In this document: positions 11,716-23,200 of the stretch, one piece after another
Layout of the letters: the number at the start of each line of letters is the position of its first letter
Position numbering within the stretch: position 1 is the stretch's first letter
Source of the DNA: Macrocystis pyrifera
Lineage: Eukaryota > Sar > Phaeophyceae > Laminariales > Laminariaceae
Length of the DNA: 64,000 nt
Direction: 5' to 3'
Assembly (NCBI GenBank): GCA_031763025.1
Contig: JASSKH010000001.1
Span: 14,527,265 to 14,591,264, forward strand
The notes under the pieces: generated by a model
The model's input: the letters and a program-made list of their open reading frames with translations, nothing else
Databases searched by the model: none
What the model was told of the DNA's origin: nothing
Made by a program: the position numbers and the translations under genes

Positions 11716-13364
11716 GGGGAAGGGGGGGGGGGGGGCTGGCCCTTGACTGGATGTTATACGAAGTATGTATTTACGAACGTCCATGTGCAACATGTATTTA
11801 TGTGTATACATAGCTTATACGTACGTAGGTATATTTGTTTCGCGTTCTATCTGCAGTAGAGCAGGTGGCACGCTCGTCCATCCGACCACACACGGCGTGA
11901 CCTGCCCAGGAAGGGTCGTGGCGCGCCTTTTTGGAGACCCACACACATCAGAGAGAGAGGAGAGAGCGGGCGGTGGGCGGGCGTGGGGGTGGAGGGAGGG
12001 GGGTGTGGCAATGAGGCACGTCTGATGCCGACCCCCCTTGCGACACAAACCTGGTATCATATTTCCCCGGCAAATTCGGAGCAGTGTGTCGTGTTGAGCG
12101 TTTCAGCGGTCCACCCTGGCGGCGCAAGAATGGTAGTCCATTTCGTGAATGGCGCCGGTGTTTGCTGCAAGGTTACGGGCGAGGGCACTTGCTATTGTTC
12201 GGTGCAGATGCTCGTTACAACATGTCTGGCGATGTTCGAGAGGGTCCGCAGGAGGAGCGCCCCCCTCGTAGAGGAGTGAAGGGGGGGGGGGCGAAGGAGT
12301 CTAGCTGGAGCAGCAGCAGTAGTAGCAGCAGTCGCAGTGGCAGCAGCAGTAGCAACAGCAGCAGCTCAATCTGTGAGGTGACGACATATATTTCTTGTAT
12401 TTCGTACCCGCGGGCGAAAAGCTTCGTTGCAGCAGCTAGCGGTCTTTTTGGTACGAGCTTTGTTCGTTTTTGTCGCAGCATGCGCTCGCTTTGCCATTCG
12501 ACAACGACATATACCCATCATCGTGTCTGAAGGATTCTATTTTATTTTTCTATTATTAATCGAAGCGTCTGATTTTTTTCTGTAATAGGCATGCAGGGTT
12601 TCACATGTTGATGGGAGCTGTTGATATGCGCCAGAGGATGTCGCCTAGATACGTTTCGAACAGAGGGGAGTTGTTGCGTTGGGCTGTTTTTTGCCGTTGA
12701 TGCACTACTTTAGGGGTCTGCCGTCATCCTGCATGTCTGGAGCTTATCGTGGGCTCGCCGCGTCTATTTCTCCCCTTGCGTGCTGACATCAACTCCTACG
12801 CGCATCAGCGCTACGTATGAATATACGTGCGGCTTGGTCTTGCGTGTCAATGACCCCTACTTGTACGAAGTAACCTCGAACAAGCTGAGCTCAAAACCAC
12901 ATAAGGTCGCGATGTCGATCAGAAGTTGAAAAGGAAACCGCGGTAAAACTCATTGATCCGTTTGGGACTGCATATATACGTACGTAAGAGTTGATGTTTT
13001 TTTTTTTTTTCGCCTGATGTAAAAATGGGCCATTATTTCGCGACCTCTAAAAAGAATGCATAGGAAACCGCATAACGCGAGCAGTTGTCGGCACTCGCCT
13101 TGCGTATGACATCGTGTATGTCTAGTATCCATAGCTTGCCAACAGGCTGGTCGATTTTTTTTTTTTTTTTTTTTGTAGAGGTGGAGGTTTTCCAAAGCGC
13201 GGCGACCGTTTTTTTTGGTGTTGCGAAGTCCACCATTTTTTTTTTTCGGAGAGAAAAGATAAAGGAGCTTGAGCGGCTAACTATACACGCTATGCGAACA
13301 CGCGGGCTGTGATTGTAGTTCTATTTCCCCGTCGTGACTGATTGCTCTCACTGATGATTGATGT

Positions 13365-13500
13365 AGGGCTGTAGGAGAGGTTTGTTACGAAAACTACCCC
13401 GGGCTGGGTAATCGATCGATCTTTTACCCCCTATCATAGCTCAGTAGGGAACACCTTCACATTTGGCGTCGTCGGCAGGAAACGGGTTCGAATCTCACTT
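13365..13500 (+). repeat. tRNA-like segment, copy 1 of a direct repeat
   Basis: TAGCTCAGTAGG at 13437-13448 fits the pol III A box and GGTTCGAATC at about 13485-13494 fits the B box, at tRNA-like spacing. No acceptor stem pairs, so it is not an intact tRNA. A second copy of the upstream part follows at 13645-13740. A tRNA-derived SINE head or dead tRNA is likely. Confidence 0.5.
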
Positions 13501-13644
13501 CGATCGTTTATGTTATGGAAACGCTTGCGCGTGCGCCCGTCCCTAAATACATATTTCTCTGGTTCCCCAGGTATTGAAACGAAGCGGGTAAGTCAGCGTA
13601 CGGCCGTATACGGTACCGACGCCCCAAAGATCCCGCCATTCAGA

Positions 13645-13740
13645 GGAGGGGAGAGTGTTAGAAGGATTACCCTGGGCTGGGCAATCGATCGATATTTTAC
13701 CCCGTATTGCTCAGTAGATAACACCTTCACAGGTACCACG
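13645..13740 (+). repeat. tRNA-like segment, copy 2 of a direct repeat
   Basis: Shares GGGCTGGGTAATCGATCGAT-like sequence and a diverged GCTCAGTAGATAACACCTTC with copy 1 but lacks the B box. Confidence 0.55.
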
Positions 13741-13866
13741 CGTTGGATGGAAAACGGCGTGAATATGAAGGACAGGATTTAATTAACGATTCGATCGCAA
13801 CATACAATTTGTTAGGACGGATTTCAGTCTGAAAATTTGATGAACAAAAGTGGATAGTATGCTCGT

Positions 13867-13888
13867 ATATGGTATGGTATGCACCGGC
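13867..13888 (+). repeat. 22-bp direct repeat, left copy
   Basis: Identical over 22 bases to 16177-16198. The pair brackets the helicase/protease pseudogene. Confidence 0.8.
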
Positions 13889-15658
13889 TACAGGAAGTTC
13901 TCCATCGTTGGTAAAGGCAAGCGGAAATTCACCATCAACAGAATGCAGGTGCCTCTGTCTCTTGGTATTATTTCCTCAGTCTATCGAGCACAAGGCGAAA
14001 CCATCCCTAAACTTGTGCTCGACATTCGTAAGCCAGTAGACGGCTATATGGACAGCGCGGCTGTCTACGTCGCTCTGTCCCGAGCGACCGATGCCAGCAA
14101 GCTCTTCTTGCTGTGCCAGCAAGCTCCTCTTGCTGTCGCCGGTTACTCTCGACGATCTGACCCATCCACAGGACGACGATGTAGCGGCTTTGATCGACTA
14201 CCTCGAACGCCTCGACAAGGCTACACTATTAATAGCCTTGTTCTTGGATGATCCCTCTACATTCCGACCGGCCACGACAAGTCCTCCGGCTAGTTATACA
14301 TCCCATACCAACGACGGACAAACAGACACCGGCTCCATCCGCCCTTCACCTTTTCTGCCGCCCTATGAGAACAACAATTGCTTCTTCAACGCCGCCATCG
14401 CCTCCGCCATAGCTGCTTGGGAAGGACACCCTCTCCCCAACCAACTATGGCAACCAGCTGGAGCCATCTTCTTCTCCACTCTCGCGGCTATGCGTGCCTG
14501 CATGTTCGACGGCAAGCCTCTCCAACGCACCCTCTTGGTAAGTTCTTGCTTGTTCTGTTATCCACATCTCGTCGTAATAATACCCCCAATACTTACCGGC
14601 GCCCGCAAGTACCCATATATACATAAATACTACGTTGTGCTTTCATGTGTCTTCTAAGCGTGTTGTATCATTTCGTTCGGTATGCGTCGCATTCTTTGGC
14701 GGAATGCAGGATTCAAAGGCTCAAGCACGTGACAAGATCCTTAGTAGTAGCGGCCTACCGGGCGCAGGATCCGCAATGGGAACGCCAGGCTCCATATACG
14801 AAGCGATCACCCTTCGACCTGATGATCAACTCCACCCCAACAGCGGGTGACCAGGTGACGTCGTGGAACGGCATGCTCGTATCATGTACACTCGGATGGC
14901 TCTCGGATTCAACTGGCACTACACTACCGGTTGCCATATCGAAGACCATGGCCATATCGAGATAATCGCATCCCAATGTGCACGATGGCGAGATACCGCA
15001 CCAGTCTTGATTCCGCACGGACCGCCCCAGTCACTCCAGGATGCAGTCAATGCCTTGTTCCTAACCGGAGCCGCCTCCGACTTCTCTGGACCTGCTCCGT
15101 GCCCCCCCTGCGACGAGAGCTGCGGGCGGCACATCAGCACATCCACATGGTCGATTCTTCCTTGGAGTGCGGACAACGCCCCAGATCGCGTTTTCTTCGC
15201 GTCTGCACGTGTAGACATCTACGAGGACGCCGGAGAGCCGCCAGCACTGTCACCCATTTTGATGATAGGCGTTGAGTACTGCCTCGTAGCTGTCATCTAC
15301 TCCATTCCGAACCATTCGTGACCCAGTTGCGTTCGAGAGGGCGGTGGTTGAAGTACGATTGCATACTCGGGGGGGGTACCATGTCTTGCGACGATTTCGA
15401 CTATGACTGGTATCATGGTTTCCAGCATATGTATGTCTACCTTCGAAAGTCTATGACCTTGCCTGTTCCCCAGGCACAAACGACACCATACTGTAGTGCT
15501 AGCTACCATGAGCGCGTAAGCCAAGAACGCGCGAAGATAATCGAGGCGACTAGACACGGACCCATCATGCCTCCGCCTTACCGAAGTCCTGGCCACTACG
15601 ACGTGGGGGGGAGCGCAGCTGTGCCTTGCCGACTCGACTCCGACGAACCGCCGCCTTG
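13880..15658 (+). pseudogene. Pif1/Helitron-type helicase C-terminus joined to USP-like cysteine protease
   Basis: 13880-14114 reads helicase motif V (SSVYRAQGETIPKLVLDI) and motif VI (YVALSRATDASKL), typical of Pif1-family and Helitron helicases; everything N-terminal is missing. A 22-bp tandem duplication (14093-14136) shifts the frame. The frame continues through an acidic linker to ENNNCFFNAAIASAI (Cys codon 14379-14381), which resembles the Cys box of C19 ubiquitin-specific proteases. A GTAAGT...GCAG intron fits 14538-14709, phase 0. After it come one in-frame TGA (14848-14850) and a one-base shift at about 15316-15321, just where YCLVAVIYSIPNH and VTQLRSRGRWLKYD resemble the His box. 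Three lesions make it a pseudogene. A Helitron or Pif1-bearing mobile element is the likely source. The helicase call is firm, the USP call moderate. Confidence 0.7.
14093..14136 (+). repeat. 22-bp tandem duplication breaking the helicase frame
   Basis: Units 14093-14114 and 14115-14136 differ at one base. The duplication adds 22 nt, one more than a multiple of three. The helicase frame before it and the linker frame after it meet if one unit is ignored. Confidence 0.85.
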
Positions 15659-16176
15659 AGCGTCTCACGTGTTCTTCACATGTGTGTTGAAACGTTTTGA
15701 TTTTTGATGTGATATTGCTTCTCGATTAGGACTGCCTGCCTTCTTGTTTCCCTCTTTTTGCTAGAAAGAATTTTGTGGAAATGTTGCACGGCACGTCCAG
15801 CCTTTCGAGTTCTGCGCGGCTACATTTATATTAACTGTTCGGTCGACAGAGTGTTGTTTACGGGGTGCATGTACGTGACGATCATCGGCGAAAAGTCTAC
15901 TTGTATGCCTTCTGTCATCTATGACTTCACGGCAGCGTTTTATTTGGTGTGGGTGTGTTCGCGACACGTCGAGGTCATCGCAATCTGCGCGATGCGACTG
16001 TGACGTTTTGTTTATGTTTTTTGCTTCGAAATAGCGGCAACAGCAGCATCTGCAAACAAGTAATATTCTACGTGGCAAATATCGACGTCGCGAGAGAATT
16101 GTCATACCGCCGGCCAACCTTTTGTTATATGGTAAAACCCTAGGGAACAGCGGGGCAACCCTTGCCCTGCCCTGCA

Positions 16177-16198
16177 ATATGGTATGGTATGCACCGGC
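16177..16198 (+). repeat. 22-bp direct repeat, right copy
   Basis: Perfect match to 13867-13888. Immediately upstream, GGCAACCCTTGCC (about 16155-16167) can form a short perfect hairpin, and the GGAACAGCGGGGCAAC block recurs diverged at about 16506-16522. Confidence 0.75.
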
Positions 16199-16840
16199 AA
16201 AGCGTGAACTTGTAAGATGTATAATTTCTTCTGGTTGATTTTATTTCGCAAGTGTGAAATAGTGGCTTCCTGGTGACCGAACGATGTGGGCAGTCAGTGG
16301 TCGGCAGGAGAGAGGTGCGGCGGCGGCTGACTCCGCGCTCTCTGCGGTAAAAGGAAATGTGGATGGGTGGCGGAGGAGGCTTTTGGCTGCAATATACCAG
16401 GTTCATATTATACAAGTATCATGTTTTTCCATGATGTATGATGGGCATCAATATAGTTACGCGCGTATTAATAGTAGGTATGCCCTAGTATTGAGGAAAC
16501 ACCTAGGGAACAGCAGAGCAACGCTTATCGCTGGCTTTGTTCTACAGTGATTTGATAGGAGCTACGATATGATAGCTCCCTCGTCCGACCGTCCAGCCAC
16601 ATGAAAAAACAGTACGAGTAGACACTGGGGAATGGCACGCCAACACCGTTGGTTGGCGCTGTATTACAGCGGTAAACACGTGGTATGGTTCCAGTGATGT
16701 AGCTTAAGAATATACAAGATGCTGTTGGCGTGTGCCCTGATTTTCGTGGTGGGGCTGCACCCCCGAATTCAGCGTGCATTCAGTGTTTTTTAATGTATGT
16801 ATATTTTGAGGCGTTGCTGAGGTTTTTGCAGGATCTTTTA

Positions 16841-16930
16841 CTACTCTGGACGGAAATATAAGGAACATTAAGGCACTAATATGAAGACTATTTCGTAATA
16901 CGCGGTCCTCACATATCGACCCAGAGTGAG
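16841..16930. mobile_element. family B MITE
   Basis: Ends CTACTCTGGACGGAAATATA and CCAGAGTGAG, flanked by TA. Confidence 0.75.
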
Positions 16931-18019
16931 TATAGTATTCGTTTCCGCTCAATTTTTGGAGGAGGAGAGGTACGTATAGATGATGCTGGTAGGTGCATAG
17001 TGGCTGCCGGCTCTGCGCGTGTTGGCTACTACTCCGCCGACCGTCGCCACGAGTATAGCTAGTCAGGAGCGCGTTTTCGCTCAGTTCACTTGAGTCCTCT
17101 CTGGCGGTAGAAGGTTGAGAAAAAAAAAAAGTCCGCCCGATGAAAATACGTCTTCTCTATAATCCAATTACTGGAACATACACTGCGAATGATTACCGTG
17201 TCATACATATATTTCGTGGTCTTAAGGCCACGGAGGATCTCCCAGAAATGTGTTGTCGAGTACAGGCGCTCGCTTGTATGTTTTTCGCTACAATAAATAT
17301 AGACGAGGCGTATTACGCAGCTTGCAAAGTTGAGTATCAACTATTTAATCAGTCGAACTCACAGCTGACGCATTTCAAAATTAATTAAAAAAAAATAGAA
17401 TGTACCTCTGGTACAAACGAATTTTGGAAATGGAGTCAGGTAGTATTTGCAGCCAAGATCCGTATTTCGACCTTAAAAAAGGAAGGGCAGATAATCATGA
17501 ATCCAGATATCTGGCCCTCTTTGGGCCCGTTAGCTCGCTCGTACGTAACTCTCATGGGAACGTATTTGTTTCCCCCCCCGTGTTTCAGCTTACTACTAAT
17601 ACTCGTAGCGTAACAGACCCGCAAAAAGACCAGCAAATTTTTGGTGAAACCGGTTTTATCGTCTCGGTGGTGTAGCCATGGTACTAAAGCAGACTTTTTT
17701 TTTTGGCAAATTTGCGATACTGAGTTTGTTGTGCTTCTGGCTCGCGACTTGGAGTTCAAGAAAAACATCTCGCGGGTCGCTTCTACATAGCTGCCTACGA
17801 CTGCTGTCTGGCGCACCCGACGCCCTCGCATACCCCATCAGGACCGTGCCTCAATTTCGCGGGCTGTGGTTGCTCGTGAGGAGCTCTATGTATAGCTGTC
17901 TGCAAGTGAAGTGCAAACGTTCAGTTGGAGGTAGGTTTTGGTATCGTTCGGTGTAAGCACCCCACATTTCCAAGACTGTTCCCGGCGTAGAACCGCACAG
18001 GCGGTGCGTTTTTTTTCGT

Positions 18020-18330
18020 GTTTGAACTCACACGGTGCGGTTCGGTGCGGGTGGGTTTCTGGGGGAATCGTACGGTGTGGTGTGGTGTGGTGTGGTGCGG
18101 TGCGGTGCGGTGCGGTTTTAACATTTCTAAATGATACGGTGCGATGCGATGCGTTCTTCACATATATATTCAAAGTCAAAATGTGCTGCGGTGGAGATTT
18201 CGTTTCGCAAGAACCATACCGTGTGGTACGGTGTGGTGAGGTGCGGATTTTGTTTTGCAAGAGTCGTACGGTGCGGTGCCGTGCGGTTATCCGTTCATTA
18301 ATTGTTTCCTACGGTGCGGTTGAGTGTGCA
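18020..18330. repeat. degenerate (GGTGC)n pentanucleotide satellite
   Basis: Blocks of GGTGTGGTGTGGTGCGGTGC separated by short unique spacers. Open frames here are composition artefacts. Confidence 0.85.
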
Positions 18331-18848
18331 TCGTAGTAGAAAAAACCGGTGTACCGTAGGATTTGGTGAGTCTCCACCGCTGGTTTACCGGGGTTGGGTA
18401 GAACCCTCTTATGGGGAAACGGCGACCCTGATAGCTGGTAGACTCCACGTCTCACCTGATACGCAGCGGGCTGGTTCTTTTAGTCGCTCATACGCATACA
18501 CACATGTCTTACGTTATCTTGCGAAATTTGCAGAAAAGCAACAACACCAACATAGTGTATTACTTTCTGCCGCTCAGGGGGCGCATTTCGCGACACCTCC
18601 TCATGGTCTGGGGTTTGGGCGAAAGGGGGCATTGGCCCCCTCGTTATTGGCGCGAGCTCGCCAACGAAAAGCAAACAAATAATTTAAACACGCTCATTGT
18701 ATCGATTGCCAAAATCGGTACGTGGCAGACAGATGCAGCAGCCGATTTCTCCGCAACAATAGCAGCTACGACACCTTCCACGTTTCCGAAACTAGCATAC
18801 CTGGTATATTCTTTTCCAGACAGTGACAACGTTTTTCACTCTGAGGTA

Positions 18849-18932
18849 CCAACTCTGTCCAAATTTTTAAGGGCCGTTTCGGTCAAAAATGTAAAGACCC
18901 ACAGCGTTCCTCACTTTTCCCAACAGAGTTAG
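18849..18932. mobile_element. family B MITE, diverged
   Basis: Starts CCAACTCTGTCC after TA and ends with CAACAGAGTTAG. Confidence 0.6.
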
Positions 18933-19813
18933 TGTCAGATATTAGAATAGCTTGTTGCTGTCTCACCTCGACATCAGCTGCACGTACAACATACTCTGCG
19001 CCCGTCCAATGTTGACGACGGGCTTTTCTATACCACATGGCATCCCATACATATTAACGTGCGTTGGTTGTCGACTGGCCGCGAGGAAGACGAGGGCGCC
19101 CCGGACCCTGTCTCCCCCTGTCTATCGTCGCGGGAGTTACGACCGGTTCCCAAACCCCCCCCCCCCCCAATTTCACTCGGTAACATATTGTTCGGCTTAT
19201 AACCCGCCCCCTCTGCCAAGCGGCGATCATGTTTGACCTTATCAAGAGGGGTCAAGCTCTGCTCACAAAAACTACAGTACGTCACTCAGCGTGGTGCGAG
19301 TTGATTCTTAGATCCCCTCCCATCTATATCCTTCGCCATCCCCTCTCAAGCACCGACTGATGAGCACACCGGAAGTGCCGCACTTTTGTACCTGGTATGT
19401 GTCTCTGCGCCATCTCCAGCTTGTGCGAGGTGCTGACCTTGGTCCTCACAGCGTCCACAGCGTCAACAGCACCGACAGCTACAGCAATGCCTGCGTTCAA
19501 TCTGCTGCTTCGTCTGCGGAGCGCTCATTTGTTTTTCCTTTCGACGACGACCAAGAAGAGGACGTTGTTTCGAGAAAGGCTCCAGATGTTAGGGGGAAGA
19601 GACTCCTAGGTGTGGTATACCAACCGTCGTGAGCGGTGAGTTCTCTCCGCACATTCGGGTGCGTGCGAATAGAGAAACCCACCACACCAAAGCGAAACAA
19701 AACGTTTGCGCAACCTTATCCGCCAGAGGATAAAAAGCAAACGAAACGAAACGAAACGAAACGAAACGAAACTAGACTAAACTGAACTGAACTAAGAAAC
19801 ACTAGATGCGGAC

Positions 19814-20213
19814 TCAGTCCATGATGTCCGAAGCGGACACCCCCCACACGGTCCTCTCTTGGCTGCCTGCCTCCGTGCCGCCGCTGTCACGGGTGTCGTC
19901 TGCGGCAGCAGCAGCCCCACCCCAGACGGTCTTGCCTTGCAACCGGACCTCGACGCCGTCGGGGGTGACATGAGCCTCGTAGCCGTCGTCCCTGGGTCTC
20001 CGCCACGGAAACTTATTGAAGAACTCTACCTTGCGGTCGCCGGACCTGGCCAGAACGGTGGCACCGTCCACCGTGACTCTCTGCGAGGGTTGGCGTGCAA
20101 GGGTCAGATGTGGGGGGAAGGAGGGAGGGAGGGAGGGATGGGGGTGTACTCATATCATGTATGGCCGTAGTCGTATGACCATTGACCCTCGCATCTCTAC
20201 AATGCCGGGACGG

Positions 20214-20244
<31 letters not shown>

Positions 20245-23200
20245 CGGAGGGGGGGGCTTGGGGGGGCGGGAGAGGGGAGAGAGAGGAGGGGGGCTGCTAT
20301 TTGAAGGTGATTCCTTTCTCCATGGGTCGCCGGTGATGTTTATTTGTCGCCTTGCTGTCATTTGTGACACACCACCGTCCGTACCGTTTACGAATACTTG
20401 ATGTCGTGACATCTCTACGTTTTGTATTTACAGGGGAGAACCCAATGTGCGATACCGTAAAACTTCTTCTTTTTCTTATTCTTGCTCTTTCTGGAATCGT
20501 AGACGTAGCTACTTGTTGGGTGATTGGCATCAGAGCCAATGACAGTGTCGGATGGCAAACGAAACAAAAAAAAATGAAAGTAAAACAAGTGACAAACCAA
20601 CCAGCCATGGGCGGTGTGTTTCCTCTTCTCACCCCTGCTACCCCCGTCCAGGGAAATGGGACGCGCCCACCGACCGACTCACCAGACAAGCCCGGTCGTC
20701 GATGGTCATGTCAATCTCCGCCATGTGTTGTCTTGCCCTTTCGCGCTCTCGCTCGGAAGGTCGACCCCAGAGCAACGACCCCCACATGGTACCCTTCCGC
20801 GTCTCCTGGGGGAGACCCTCGCCCTCGCCCTCCTCTTCTTGCTTGAGCTCTGCCCGCAAGTCAAGGGCTCTCCACACCTTGCATTGGTCAGACTGGTGGA
20901 GCATTTTGATTAAATCCATCTCCCGGGGGATGTAGCCATCGTTTTCTGGCGGGGGTGTAGTGGTGGGGTACCGGCCGAACATGACCGACCCATCCATTCC
21001 AGGCCACGCGGCGAAGGTTCCGTCTGGAGAGTACATCTTCCGCTGGAGGTGTTCGCCCACCTTGAGGGAGGTAGCGCGTTTCTCAGGCCGGCCGTAGTCG
21101 CCTTCGGTTTTGTTGTTGTCAGCTTCGTAGTCGTTGCCGTGGTTGTTGCTAGCGCTGCCGTCGTCGCCATGGACGTAATCGTTGTAGGGACCGTTGTTGC
21201 AGTCGTTGTCGGTGCGGGTACTGTTGTCGCCGCGCTTGTCGATGTTGGTACAGTTGTCCTTGTCGACGTCGTTATGGCCGCCGTGGCCGCCAGAGTGGCT
21301 GTAGGTGTCGGCGCCTCTGTCGTCACTGTCGTCGTTGTGGCTACCGTCACTGTCGTCGTGGTTGTAGCTGTCGTCATTGTCGGCATCGCTGTTTCCAGCG
21401 TTGCTGTTTTCGTCGTTGTCGCCATTGTTGCCGTTTACCAGCGCAGAACGTTCTTCAGACCGGGACTGCTCATCGAACAAGGCGGTGTTGTAACCAACTG
21501 GGACCTCGCACACACCATCCTCGTGGACGTCGTCGGCGGTGGCGGTAGGTGGTCCGGGGACGGGTGGCCCTGCATACAGAGTGGCGTGGGCGAACTTGCG
21601 GGCGGTTGTGACACTCGTCCAGGGTGACGGGCTGGTAGGAACCCCCCCTCCGGCAATCGGTGGTCGCATCTCGAAGATCATCTTATTGTCCTGCTGCCCG
21701 GCGGCTGCGTCGGTCCCAGTCGAGCCGCTGCTGCTGCTGCTGCTGCTGCTGTTGCTGGTGCTCAACGCCGCGTGGTACGCCTTCAGCAGGTCCTTAGACC
21801 CCGAGCTGAGTTTGACCAGTTCTTTCTCAGCCTCGACACCTTGCTGCAGATTGGGATATACATATTGGGGAGAAGGAGAAGGAAAAGGGAAGACGCCGGT
21901 GTAGTGGCGACCGATAAGAGAGAGTACACTATGTAGTGATTGTTATCCGAGGTGGAAGCAACGATATGTCATGCTTGAAAACAGCTCCAGGTCGGGGTCG
22001 GGTGGGAGGAGGGCCTGTGAAAGGTTGACCGATGGTTGGGGGATAGGGGCGGTACTGCCGAGGCTTCGGGAAGTGAGGGGGGGGGGGTTGGGCTACCAAT
22101 CGGGAGGGGGGAGGAGGGGGGAGAGGAGGGTGAATTTATGAGCCGAAACCTTTCTCGCTAGCGGGGCTCCCCAACCATTGCAACTTTCATCTGATGTGTA
22201 CCGCTCTTGGCCGAAACGTGTGAGAGGTATACTACAGACCTCTCCCAAGCGAGGAACCTCACAAAAAGTTCAGGTGCACCCCTCTACCATAGCACGCGTC
22301 TTGTGCCTTAAGCCTTGAGGGCTAAACTTCGGGGGAAGGGGGGTGTTGAGGGCTCGAGGGGGGGGGGGTGGGGGGGGGGCGCTATTATGGGCCAATATGT
22401 GCTGTTGAGAAGTTAGCGGGGGCGGGGTTGTCGAAATTTCACGGGTGGAGCGCGGGGGGTATAAAACCTTCTGCTGTAGTACCAGGTATCACACAGGTTT
22501 ACCACGGTATAAATTCACGTGAGGCGCACGAGACAACTAGGCCAAATAAAATGAAAACACCGTTGACGAGGCCATCTTAGATTCTACAGCAGTAGCATTG
22601 GTATTCAATAAAATTTCGTTGCCTCACCCTGAAATGGGGTATTACGAACGCACTATATATACTACCAGGTATACCTTATCGTTTATCGCTTTCACGTTGG
22701 CCACGACGATGGAGTTAGCCGTGAAGCGCACTGCCTGGTCCTCAGCGAGCATACCGTCGTCCCCGAACTTCATCATACCTCCTCCATCCTCCTGCACGAA
22801 CAAACACATCAATGGACAGCCGGAAATAAACATCAACAGGCACAGAAGCGTGTCAGACTTCGTGCATGTACTGCCTGTTTTTTGGTTTCTCCTTGTGGTT
22901 CTACTATTTTTCTTTCTCGAGGTATTTGTGAGTAATCAACGATAGAGCTCACTGCCGCACACGCTCACTTTCGGATGGCCCCAACATGAAGTCCAAAACA
23001 GCAGACCACTACCGGTGTGCGCGCGTCCGTTTCGGTGCAATTCGCAGTTCTGTTCAGTACACTACCCCTGCCGATGACGCCAATTCTCTGTAGGAACCGC
23101 AACACTCGACTCGCTCGCTATGGCGTCTCTTGTGGCGCCATCACCCCCCACACAGCCAAGCGCTACAGTACGAAACCACAGCCGAAGCCGGTCAAGTATA

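Larger units (their letters stand above)
8821..13364. other. gene-poor interval after the FNIP gene
   Basis: No convincing gene on either strand; open frames are short or low-complexity. It holds CGGGT-rich elements, one family B MITE, one family D element, a (TGCG)n run at about 10203-10226, a SINE end, an (AGC)n stretch at about 12310-12365 and several poly-T/poly-G runs. Confidence 0.6.
16199..19813. other. interval without a recognised gene
   Basis: Short open frames only. Holds two family B elements (16841-16930, 18849-18932), a (GGTGC)n-type satellite at about 18020-18330 and an (AAACG)n run at about 19738-19778. A minus-strand open stretch at 18644-18829 looks protein-like but has no supporting match or clear splice partners. 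Confidence 0.5.

Noticed and set aside
13365..16560. Complete Helitron with defined ends
   Set aside because: No TC...CTRR termini could be identified; only the helicase part suggests it.
17140..17388. 82-residue plus-strand frame
   Set aside because: Looks mildly protein-like but lacks a recognisable family, splice partners or any supporting context.
18644..18829. 61-residue minus-strand frame (YASFGNVEGVVAAIVAEKSA)
   Set aside because: Lies downstream of the stop of the minus-strand gene and overlaps a family B element on one side; no independent support.
21049..21627. 192-residue plus-strand open frame rich in Val
   Set aside because: Mirror image of the Asn/Asp/Ser-rich exon on the minus strand (GTT/GTC from AAC/GAC); no protein character of its own.
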